Below are positions 1-5,238 of a DNA stretch of 7,197 nt, piece by piece. Position 1 is the stretch's first letter. The number at the start of each line of letters is the position of its first letter. Origin of the DNA: an uncultured Eubacteriales bacterium (GTDB taxonomy: Bacteria > Bacillota_A > Clostridia > Saccharofermentanales > Saccharofermentanaceae); the NCBI GenBank assembly GCA_900313405.1, contig OMQY01000036.1, forward strand, positions 1 through 7,197, in the 5' to 3' direction. Under the pieces are notes generated by a model, which worked only from the letters and a program-made list of their open reading frames with translations, searched no databases and was not told the origin of the DNA. The position numbers and the translations under genes are program-made.

Positions 1-1
1 C

Positions 2-64
2 CGGGGCTTCGCGGGATCTGCCGAGTGGGCAGGGATCTGTGCCGAGTACGGAATACTGAAGTGA
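2..64 (+). CDS. 3' end of an upstream protein, DUF4214-like C-terminus (partial)
   Basis: Only the last 20 codons and a TGA stop (62-64) are in the window; the start lies to the left. In this frame the residues include GFAGSAEWAGICAEYGILK. This pattern of Gly-Phe, Ser-(Ala/Pro)-Glu-aromatic, then Cys-x-x-Tyr-Gly-Ile resembles from memory the end of DUF4214 repeats, which occur in secreted or surface proteins of Clostridia. A strong terminator begins 24 nt after the stop, which supports a gene end here. The frame starting at base 1 also stays open to 81 but gives an arginine-rich sequence I do not recognise. The family call rests on very few residues and is an inference. The gene is not part of the rpsF operon. 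Confidence 0.5.
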   Translation, partial: RGFAGSAEWAGICAEYGILK

Positions 65-87
65 ACATCAAAACCAAGTGAACTTAT

Positions 88-126
88 AGCCCCGGAGAGC
101 TGAAGAGAAGCGATCCGGGGCTTTTG
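88..126 (+). terminator. Rho-independent terminator of the upstream gene
   Basis: AGCCCCGGA (88-96) pairs perfectly with TCCGGGGCT (114-122), a GC-rich 9-bp stem, and TTTT follows (122-125). Inside the loop GCT (99-101) can pair with AGC (109-111), separated from the main stem by tandem G-A mismatches, so the hairpin may extend further. It separates the upstream gene from the rpsF operon. The T tract is short, so efficiency may be moderate. Confidence 0.8.
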
Positions 127-246
127 AGTCTGACAACTCGCTATTATGGGGATCTTTTGCATTCAACATCAAACAGGTTGAACATATATATTGACGAGAC
201 ATATGGTTGAGCGAGCAAATGGTTCATGCCGGATAAACAAATGTTC
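127..246. other. Non-coding stretch upstream of the rpsF promoter
   Basis: This stretch is AT-richer than the flanking genes and has no open frame of useful length. TTGACG at 191-196 resembles a -35 box, but no matching -10 lies at 16-18 nt spacing. I see no RNA gene. Apart from the inverted repeat reported at 231-259 I find nothing supportable in it. Confidence 0.5.
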
Positions 247-259
247 TTGATATTTATCC
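231..259. repeat. Inverted repeat around the -35 box of the rpsF promoter
   Basis: GGATAAA (231-237) and TTTATCC (253-259) are exact reverse complements, 7 bp each, with a 15-nt centre that contains the -35 hexamer (247-252). Because it lies upstream of the predicted start it would act as DNA rather than RNA, possibly as an operator. No regulator is identifiable, and two AT-rich 7-mers could match by chance. Confidence 0.35.
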
Positions 260-275
260 CGATCCGATGTAAAAT
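247..275 (+). promoter_or_regulatory. Sigma-A-type promoter of the rpsF-ssb-rpsR operon
   Basis: TTGATA (247-252) and TAAAAT (270-275) are separated by exactly 17 nt, and each hexamer differs from consensus at one position. Initiation is expected near 282, giving a leader of about 185 nt before rpsF. It is the best promoter match between the upstream terminator and rpsF, and it faces the operon. Confidence 0.8.
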
Positions 276-417
276 AGATCCGTAAGAAATTTGAAGACGC
301 GAACTTTAAGAATGACGGTAGACAACAAGTGATCCAAGTGCCCTCGGACGGGCAATACCCTTGACTTATAGGCTTTGGCTGTGGTATTCTCTCCTTTGCT
401 GTTTGTTAACAGCTATC

Positions 418-447
418 CTTGCCCGATAGTGATTATCGGGCCGTAAG
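418..447 (+). promoter_or_regulatory. S6:S18 complex-binding motif (CCG-bulge hairpin), autoregulatory
   Basis: CCCGATA (422-428) pairs with TATCGGG (434-440) around the loop GTGAT. An outer stem CTTG (418-421) pairs with TAAG (444-447), including one G-U pair. Between them, on the 3' side only, exactly CCG (441-443) is bulged. A conserved CCG in a bulge flanked by a stem and a hairpin, upstream of rpsF, is the described S6:S18 binding motif, which mimics the site of these proteins on 16S rRNA. It lies just before the Shine-Dalgarno, so bound S6:S18 would be expected to reduce translation of the operon. The outer stem of only 4 bp is short. Confidence 0.8.
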
Positions 448-453
448 ACCAAG

Positions 454-459
454 AGGAGG
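454..459 (+). promoter_or_regulatory. Ribosome binding site that fixes the rpsF start
   Basis: AGGAGG at 454-459 is a near-perfect Shine-Dalgarno placed 8 nt before ATG 468. An in-frame GTG at 459-461 overlaps this site and so cannot be the start it serves; the ATG gives the expected S6 N-terminus. Confidence 0.85.
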
Positions 460-467
460 TGAATATA

Positions 468-755
468 ATGGCTAACAAGTATCAGCTGGTAGTTGTTCTC
501 AGTGCCGCAGACGGCGAGGAGAAGACCAATGCTCTCATCGAGCAGATCAAGGCAAAGGTTGAGTCCGGTGCTACGATCGATGTACTTGATAATCTCGGAA
601 TGAAGAAGCTTGCTTACGAGATCGAAGATCAGAAGGAAGCAGTTTATGTCAAGATTATCTTTACTGCCGAGAGTGATTTCCCTAAGGAGATCGAGAGAGT
701 ACTTAAGATTACCGATGGTGTCCTTCGTTACCTGACAGTTCGCGTGGACGAGTAA
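468..755 (+). CDS. rpsF: 30S ribosomal protein S6
   Basis: This 95-residue protein is the usual length for bacterial S6. S6 binds the central domain of 16S rRNA as a heterodimer with S18, and the same dimer binds the operon leader. The sequence begins MANKYQLVV, matching the first beta strand of the ferredoxin-like fold. It carries the family pattern G-x-K-K-L-A-Y-x-I near residues 44-51 and ends with the highly conserved run ERVLKITDGVLRYLTVR. The ATG at 468 is chosen over the in-frame GTG at 459 because AGGAGG lies 8 nt upstream of it. It is the first gene of rpsF-ssb-rpsR, the normal order in Firmicutes, with 21 nt before ssb. The acidic C-terminal tail is very short, as in other Firmicutes and unlike the long tail of E. 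coli S6. Confidence 0.97.
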   Translation: MANKYQLVVVLSAADGEEKTNALIEQIKAKVESGATIDVLDNLGMKKLAYEIEDQKEAVYVKIIFTAESDFPKEIERVLKITDGVLRYLTVRVDE

Positions 756-776
756 TCGTACCGAACGGAGGTAAAC

Positions 777-1271
777 ATGAACAAGGTAATTTTGGTAGGA
801 AGATTAACAAAGGATCCGGAAGTTAAGAATACTTCATCTCAGGTTCCGTTCTGCAATTTCACGATCGCGGTTGACCGCAGATTCAAGGATCAGAACGGAC
901 AGAGACAGGCGGACTTCATCAACTGTGTTGCATGGCGTCAGACGGCTACCTTCATTAATTCGTATTTCCACAAGGGTTCCAAGATCGGTATCAGTGGAAG
1001 TATCCAGTCAAGAAGTTATGAAGATCAGTCAGGTCAGCGTCGTTATGTGACAGAGGTCCTTGTAGAGGAGGCTGAGTTCGTTGAATCATCGGCTCCTAAG
1101 CAGGGCGCAGGCCAGGGCAACAGTAATTATATTCCTGCAGAACCCGCACAGCCTGCACAGGGAAGTGTAGCAGCAAGTGCTCCTACGGCACCTAAGACGG
1201 CTATCGCTCCCGATATGGATGATGATGTCTTCGGATCTGACGGAAGTGTAGAACTTCCTTTCGAATTCTAA
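777..1271 (+). CDS. ssb: Single-stranded DNA-binding protein
   Basis: SSB coats single-stranded DNA in replication, repair and recombination and recruits partner proteins through its C-terminal tip. The 164-residue product has an OB-fold at about residues 1-105, beginning [16 protein letters not shown] and containing the conserved F-N-C-V-A-W-like core (residues 48-53) and the G-x-I-S-G-S-I-Q segment (70-77). A flexible linker rich in Gln, Gly, Pro and Ala covers about 106-145. The acidic tip starts at Asp146. It ends in Glu-Leu-Pro-Phe-Glu-Phe, so the usual terminal Pro-Phe is followed by two extra residues. GGAGG (767-771) lies 5 nt before the ATG. It sits between rpsF and rpsR, its standard place in Firmicutes. 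Being the housekeeping SSB is well supported by context. Confidence 0.97.
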   Translation: MNKVILVGRLTKDPEVKNTSSQVPFCNFTIAVDRRFKDQNGQRQADFINCVAWRQTATFINSYFHKGSKIGISGSIQSRSYEDQSGQRRYVTEVLVEEAEFVESSAPKQGAGQGNSNYIPAEPAQPAQGSVAASAPTAPKTAIAPDMDDDVFGSDGSVELPFEF

Positions 1272-1293
1272 TTTGATTAAGGAGATTAATGTA

Positions 1294-1563
1294 ATGGCTG
1301 AGAACAGAGCACCCAAGACCGGACGCGAGTTTTCCGGCAACATGAGATCCAGACGCTCCAGAAGGAAGGCTTGTGCTTTCTGCACCGAGAAGGTTTCTGA
1401 GATCGATTTCATGGATACGACACGTCTTTCCAAGTTCATTTCCGAGCGTGGTAAGATCCTGCCTAAGAGAATGACAGGCACATGCGCCAGACATCAGCGT
1501 GAGCTGACAACGGCTATCAAGCGTGCTCGTCAGATCGCTCTTCTTCCTTATGTAGCAGACTGA
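1294..1563 (+). CDS. rpsR: 30S ribosomal protein S18, zinc-ligand (C+) form
   Basis: The 89-residue product is the S18 partner of S6 in the 30S platform. A basic N-terminus (residues 16-25) leads into the core, which contains [20 protein letters not shown] and ends [14 protein letters not shown], both hallmarks of the family. Cys27, Cys30, Cys64 and His67 form a C-x2-C plus C-x2-H set, as in the zinc-binding C+ type of S18; the B. subtilis protein lacks these ligands. The start is ATG 1294, with AAGGAG (1279-1284) 9 nt upstream, rather than the in-frame TTG at 1273, which overlaps the region just before that site. It is the last gene of the first operon; a terminator follows about 40 nt after the stop. 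Only 22 nt separate it from ssb. Confidence 0.97.
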   Translation: MAENRAPKTGREFSGNMRSRRSRRKACAFCTEKVSEIDFMDTTRLSKFISERGKILPKRMTGTCARHQRELTTAIKRARQIALLPYVAD

Positions 1564-1572
1564 TCTGCCTCG

Positions 1573-1601
1573 TGGAAATATAGCGAATCGTAGTATATAA
1601 T
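1573..1601 (+). promoter_or_regulatory. Candidate promoter for rplI-dnaB, just upstream of the terminator
   Basis: TGGAAA (1573-1578) and a perfect TATAAT (1596-1601) are separated by 17 nt, 10 of 12 consensus positions. Initiation would fall near 1608, inside the 5' arm of the terminator hairpin. Some promoter is needed here if the terminator is efficient, because rplI-dnaB-tilS has no other strong candidate nearby. A second TATAAT at 1639-1644 has only a poor -35. Confidence 0.55.
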
Positions 1602-1603
1602 TA

Positions 1604-1639
1604 TTGGGCATTCTCTTATAGAGGGAATGCCCGATTTTT
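1604..1639 (+). terminator. Rho-independent terminator between rpsR and rplI
   Basis: GGGCATTC (1606-1613) pairs with GAATGCCC (1625-1632). The stem extends inward through T-G, C-G and T-A pairs to a 5-nt loop TATAG (1617-1621) and outward by T-G and T-A pairs, giving about 13 bp. TTTTT follows at 1635-1639. It splits the ribosomal protein S6/S18 unit from rplI-dnaB; whether it stops all or part of the transcription is not visible from sequence. Confidence 0.85.
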
Positions 1640-1677
1640 ATAATTATCTGCTTTATGCAGTAGACGGAGGTGCATAT

Positions 1678-2121
1678 ATGAAGGTTATCCTCCTTCAGGA
1701 TGTTAAAGGACTCGGCAAGGTAAACGATGTTGTCGAGGTAAATGACGGATACGGCAGGAACTTCCTGCTCAAGAAGAAGCTTGCCAGGGAATCTTCTGCA
1801 GCTAATCTGAATGACGTTAAGATGAAGAAGGGCGCTGAAGCTGAGAATGCGAGAAGAGCGCTGGCTGCAGCCAATGAATTGGCTGATAAGCTCGGCGGTA
1901 AGTCGTTTACGGTTAAGGCTAAGGGCGGCGAAGGCGGCAAGCTCTACGGGGCTGTTACGAATGCCGACATTTCCGATGTTCTCAAGGCAGATGGCTTTGA
2001 TATCGAGAAGAAGCAGGTCGTTATCAAGGATGCCATCAAGAATGTCGGAACATACGGTGTCAGGATCAAACTGCATCCCAAGGTATCCTGCGAGATCAAT
2101 GTAAACGTTGAGGCCGGGTAA
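1678..2121 (+). CDS. rplI: 50S ribosomal protein L9
   Basis: L9 is an elongated protein of the large subunit, bound to 23S rRNA near the L1 stalk. The 147-residue length is typical. The N-terminal rRNA-binding domain (about 1-50) opens MKVILLQDVKGLGK and carries the signature V-N-D-G-Y-G-R-N-F-L (21-30). A long helical connector rich in Ala and Glu covers roughly 45-75. The C-terminal domain includes GGKLYGAVTNADI (87-99) and ends with the conserved G-T-Y-x-V-x-I-K-L-H-P pattern (124-134). ATG 1678 is preceded by GGAGG (1666-1670) at 7 nt; an open frame extends upstream to 1627 but lies in the terminator tail and is not part of the gene. Its stop is 3 nt before dnaB, implying translational coupling. 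Confidence 0.96.
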   Translation: MKVILLQDVKGLGKVNDVVEVNDGYGRNFLLKKKLARESSAANLNDVKMKKGAEAENARRALAAANELADKLGGKSFTVKAKGGEGGKLYGAVTNADISDVLKADGFDIEKKQVVIKDAIKNVGTYGVRIKLHPKVSCEINVNVEAG

Positions 2122-2124
2122 GAG

Positions 2125-3723
2125 ATGGAAAGAGAGTTGTACGACAATCTGATCGATCCTGAAGATAATGGGAAGAAGGTCGCTCCGATCACGGATTATG
2201 AGACGGAGAAGGCTTTGTTGTCCCTTTGTATCAGGAAGAAGGAGGCCCTTGACACCACGATCAATCGCGGCGTGTCAAAGGATTCCTTTGCCGATAAGAG
2301 GAACAGTCTTATCTTTGAGGCTGTCGTGGCTCTCTATATCAACAGCGGAAGCATCGACAGATTTAATGTTGTCGAGCACCTTGAACATGAGGGGCATATT
2401 AACGCTGCAGGCGGCACGGAGTATGTCTTCTCTGTAGCGGATACTCCTGCCGTAATGAGCAATATCGACAGTTATATCTCCATCGTCTCCGAGAAGAGTA
2501 CGAGACGGCTGTTTATCGATATGTTGAAGGGCATACTGAGAGATGCTTCTTCGCCGAAGAATGATATCAAGGATCTGGCGGACCTTTCCATCGGCAAGAT
2601 GATGGCATTGAGGGAAGCACCTGATGAGACAGGCTTCGAGGCTCTCCATACGATCCTCAAGAGGAATCTCAATGAGATACACTCGATCCTTAACGGTAAG
2701 CAGAAGAAGAGTGTAACCTATACCGGTTTCAGAGGACTGGATCAGATGCTCGGAGGACTCAGGCCCGGAACACTTAATATCATCGCGGCCCGTCCGGGTG
2801 TCGGTAAGACATCCCTTGTTATCAACATTGCAACTAATGTTGCGGTGCATAAGAATTCGAATGTCGATATCTTCTCGCTCGAGATGAGTAAGTCTGAGGT
2901 AGGAAACAGGATCCTGGCTTCAAGGTCAGATGTTACCGCAAAGGAACTCTCTCGTGCCAAGATCAGCAAAGAGAAGGAGACACAGTTGACCAAGGTCTTC
3001 AGGGAACTGTCAGAGCTTCCTATCTATATCGATGATACATCTGCCGTGACTCCCGTAAAGATGTACACCAAGTGTGAGGAGCTTAAGGCTCACGGTAAAC
3101 TTGGTCTGGTAATCGTTGACTACCTGCAGCTTATGTCGGGTTCAGATAAGGGTAAGAATACGAGCAGACAGGAAGAAGTAGCGAGCATATCGAGACAGCT
3201 TAAGGTTATGGCAAAGGATCTTCAGGTCCCTGTTATCGCGCTGGCACAGTTATCGAGAAGCTCTGAGAAGAGAAACTCCGAGAGAGGAAAAGATGCCAGT
3301 CCGCTTCTGTCAGATCTCCGTGATTCGGGTGCTATCGAGCAGGATGCCGACGCGGTAATCTTTATCGACCGTGATTATTACAAGAAGGAAGATGACGGTC
3401 CGGTCCAGGATGCCAAATTGATCATTGCCAAGAACAGACACGGAGAGACCGGTGTCGTTCGTCTGAAGTGGTGGGCTGAGAAGACGTTGTTCTTTGAAGA
3501 GGACAGGACCTATGACCCTGTTGACCCGGCTTCTACAGGTTCACAGTCAGCATATACCAGAACTACATCATCTGATGCTTCGGCATCTGATTACAAGTTC
3601 GATAATGAGCCGGTTCCGCCGCCGTTTGAGGAGGATGTCCCTCCACCGGAGGAGCCTTATTCCAATCCTGCGAACGACGAATACTTCGAGGACAGCTCAA
3701 CTGATTTCCCGGAAGGCTTCTGA
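2125..3723 (+). CDS. dnaB: Replicative DNA helicase, DnaB family, with a long acidic tail
   Basis: This is the hexameric 5'-3' helicase that unwinds DNA at the fork (called DnaC in B. subtilis). The N-terminal domain, about residues 24-135, contains the family-like segment LIFEAVVALY (62-71). A linker helix leads into the RecA-type motor. Walker A is ARPGVGKTS (222-230, Lys228), Walker B is VIVDYLQL (329-336, Asp332), a conserved segment runs LRDSGAIEQDADAVIF (398-413), and the likely arginine finger Arg438 lies in KNRHGETG. At 532 residues it is about 70-80 longer than usual; the excess is a disordered Pro-, Glu- and Asp-rich tail from about 460 that ends DFPEGF. Only weak GAGG (2110-2113) inside rplI precedes the ATG, so coupling to rplI is likely. 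tilS follows after 3 nt. Confidence 0.96.
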   Translation: MERELYDNLIDPEDNGKKVAPITDYETEKALLSLCIRKKEALDTTINRGVSKDSFADKRNSLIFEAVVALYINSGSIDRFNVVEHLEHEGHINAAGGTEYVFSVADTPAVMSNIDSYISIVSEKSTRRLFIDMLKGILRDASSPKNDIKDLADLSIGKMMALREAPDETGFEALHTILKRNLNEIHSILNGKQKKSVTYTGFRGLDQMLGGLRPGTLNIIAARPGVGKTSLVINIATNVAVHKNSNVDIFSLEMSKSEVGNRILASRSDVTAKELSRAKISKEKETQLTKVFRELSELPIYIDDTSAVTPVKMYTKCEELKAHGKLGLVIVDYLQLMSGSDKGKNTSRQEEVASISRQLKVMAKDLQVPVIALAQLSRSSEKRNSERGKDASPLLSDLRDSGAIEQDADAVIFIDRDYYKKEDDGPVQDAKLIIAKNRHGETGVVRLKWWAEKTLFFEEDRTYDPVDPASTGSQSAYTRTTSSDASASDYKFDNEPVPPPFEEDVPPPEEPYSNPANDEYFEDSSTDFPEGF

Positions 3724-3726
3724 TGT

Positions 3727-5238
3727 ATGAAGACGGACATCTTGACCGTTGTGGCGAGGTTTGCATCGCAGCACTGCCTTTTCGATACCGGGAATCTTAT
3801 CGTGGGATTGTCAGGCGGTCCGGATTCTGTAGCTCTTATTACGATATTGGCTGAACTGCGTGATCGCCATGAGTCCTTTCCGAATCTGTTGGCCGTACAT
3901 GTAAACCATAATCTCAGAGATAATGCCAAAGCTGATGAGGAACTCGCGAGACGATGTGCGCAACGGCTTAATGTACCGTTCTATGTCCGTTCTGTTGACG
4001 TAAGAGGGTTTGCCGATTCGGTCAAAAGGTCCGAGGAGGAGAGTGGAAGGATACTGCGATATCAGGCTTTCGATGATGTTGCTCATGAACTGTTAGGTGA
4101 TGATTATGAGAGTATATCCCGCATAGCGGTTGCTCACCACAGAGGAGATCTGGCAGAGACTGTCATGATGAATCTTTTCAGAGGAAGCGGGTTGGAAGGC
4201 CTCGTCTCACCGGAACCTGTGAGCGGAAGGATAATCAGACCTCTCTTATGCATTTCCAAGGAAGATATCCTTGATCTTCTTCGCGCGGAGAAGATCGAAT
4301 ATGCGACAGATGAGACTAACTTCGAGACTGATCATACACGTAATAAATGGCGTAATGAGTTGTTACCTGCTATCTCAAAGGTCTCGGTAAAGGAGCCCGA
4401 GAAGGCTCTGGCTGATACATACGATCTGTTGTCTTACGATCTCGACTATATCAGACGGGAAACCGACAGTATATACGAGCGTCTGAGGATCGGATGCAGC
4501 GGATATGTCTATATGAGATGCGGGGATCTTACCGGTCTTCATCCCGCTATCCTCTCGAGAGTGATACGTAAGATGTGGATGGAATCATATGGGGATCTGG
4601 TCGACTTCGAGAGAATGCATCTCGCTAAGGTTAGAGACCTTATCTCGGATCCCGGAGCTGCGGAGAAGTCACTTGACCTCGGCAGGGGACGGCAGGCAAC
4701 GACAGCGGCGGGCTATCTTGTATTCTGTCATTCTGAGTGCCGGGAAGATGCCATGTGCGGTATCGCGAGACTTATGGGGTTCCAGGTCTGCACAGATATT
4801 GTGAGATTACCGGTGTCTGACTCGAAAAACTCAAAAATGCCTAAAACTGTACTTAACTTTGAGACATGGGTCGTTGAGAATAATACGGGATTAGAGTATA
4901 ATGATTTGTCGTGGGTTTTGCCGATATACCCGGATGATACGGAAGAAACTGCATTTGTAAACGGGTTGCCCGATGTTGTCTTCAGACGTGCAGGGACGGA
5001 CTTCGGCAAGAAAGTGAGCGATCTGCTGGCGGACTTAAAAGTTCCGAGAGAGGCCAGAGCACACGTTGTAATGGCTGTCAGGGGGAATGACGCACTGTGG
5101 ATACCGGGCGTGGGGCACGCGGTCGGATATACGGGTGAAAAGTCGTATAAGGCATGGATCTCTGACCCGGGACGAGACATAGAAGCCGATCATTATATAG
5201 CAGTCAGGATCACTGACGGCTTAGGAATGGAGTGTTAA
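3727..5238 (+). CDS. tilS: tRNA(Ile)-lysidine synthetase
   Basis: TilS ligates lysine to C34 of tRNA(Ile2) with CAU anticodon using ATP, so that it reads AUA and carries isoleucine. The N-terminal PP-loop ATPase domain shows LSGGPDSVAL (28-37), VHVNHNLRD (58-66), FRGSGLEGL (151-159) and the RNKWRNELLPAI stretch (205-216). A helical substrate domain spans roughly 220-340. The C-terminal domain contains KKVSDLLADLKVPREAR (428-444) and WIPGVGHAVGY (458-468), typical of the family. At 503 residues it is somewhat long. The usual H-H-x-D-D-Q-x-E-T motif reads HHRGDLAET (137-145). ATG 3727 has GGAAGG (3711-3716) 10 nt upstream. An AT-rich patch with less typical codons at about 4817-4916 encodes a poorly conserved linker and contains a candidate promoter. 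Confidence 0.94.
   Translation: MKTDILTVVARFASQHCLFDTGNLIVGLSGGPDSVALITILAELRDRHESFPNLLAVHVNHNLRDNAKADEELARRCAQRLNVPFYVRSVDVRGFADSVKRSEEESGRILRYQAFDDVAHELLGDDYESISRIAVAHHRGDLAETVMMNLFRGSGLEGLVSPEPVSGRIIRPLLCISKEDILDLLRAEKIEYATDETNFETDHTRNKWRNELLPAISKVSVKEPEKALADTYDLLSYDLDYIRRETDSIYERLRIGCSGYVYMRCGDLTGLHPAILSRVIRKMWMESYGDLVDFERMHLAKVRDLISDPGAAEKSLDLGRGRQATTAAGYLVFCHSECREDAMCGIARLMGFQVCTDIVRLPVSDSKNSKMPKTVLNFETWVVENNTGLEYNDLSWVLPIYPDDTEETAFVNGLPDVVFRRAGTDFGKKVSDLLADLKVPREARAHVVMAVRGNDALWIPGVGHAVGYTGEKSYKAWISDPGRDIEADHYIAVRITDGLGMEC
4874..4902 (+). promoter_or_regulatory. Candidate internal promoter in tilS for hpt-ftsH
   Basis: TTGAGA (4874-4879) and TATAAT (4897-4902) are separated by exactly 17 nt: 11 of 12 consensus positions at the ideal spacing, the best promoter match in the window. 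It lies in the AT-rich linker region of tilS on the coding strand, about 335 bp before hpt, with initiation expected near 4909. No terminator is visible between it and ftsH. Activity is inferred. Confidence 0.6.

Larger units (their letters stand above)
349..459 (+). promoter_or_regulatory. Structured leader of the rpsF operon with competing helices
   Basis: Several helices can be drawn. AATACC (354-359) pairs with GGTATT (383-388). GCTGTT (398-403) pairs with AACAGC (408-413) around a 4-nt loop. The CCG-bulge hairpin lies at 418-447. Two alternatives compete or enclose: CGGGCAA (349-355) can pair with TTGCCCG (419-425), which would break the CCG hairpin; and TCTCCTTT (390-397) can pair, with two G-U pairs, with AAGAGGAG-type sequence at 452-459, which would hide the Shine-Dalgarno while leaving the two hairpins between them intact. 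The pairings are seen in the sequence. That they form, or switch on protein binding, is inference. Confidence 0.5.

Noticed and set aside
13..47. Imperfect direct repeat GGGATCTG(TG)CCGAGT
   Set aside because: Two copies only, with different spacing and different reading phase, within a coding end; probably chance or an old repeat in the protein.
191..219. TTGACG as a second rpsF promoter
   Set aside because: No acceptable -10 hexamer occurs at the required spacing.
231..260. DnaA-box-like TTATCC on both strands near the rpsF promoter
   Set aside because: Only six of nine positions match TTATCCACA in each case and the ACA end is absent, so no origin or DnaA control is claimed.
312..332. Six-codon frame MTVDNK in the rpsF leader as a leader peptide
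   Set aside because: There is no Shine-Dalgarno before it and no run of regulatory codons.
1639..1644. TATAAT in the T tract after the rpsR terminator as a promoter
   Set aside because: No hexamer at 16-18 nt upstream matches a -35 at more than three positions; the sequence is explained by the terminator tail.
1627..1677. Longer L9 starting at ATG 1627
   Set aside because: The extra 17 residues would be encoded by the terminator arm and tail, and the strong ribosome binding site serves ATG 1678, which gives the standard L9 N-terminus.
1201..2076. Long open frame on the - strand (291 codons) across rpsR and rplI
   Set aside because: It crosses the terminator and lies opposite well-identified ribosomal protein genes; the translation has no recognisable domain and the codon bias of the + strand explains the openness.
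2275..2850. Open frame on the - strand (191 codons) opposite dnaB
   Set aside because: It is the mirror of a confirmed helicase gene, with no ribosome binding site or known motif seen.
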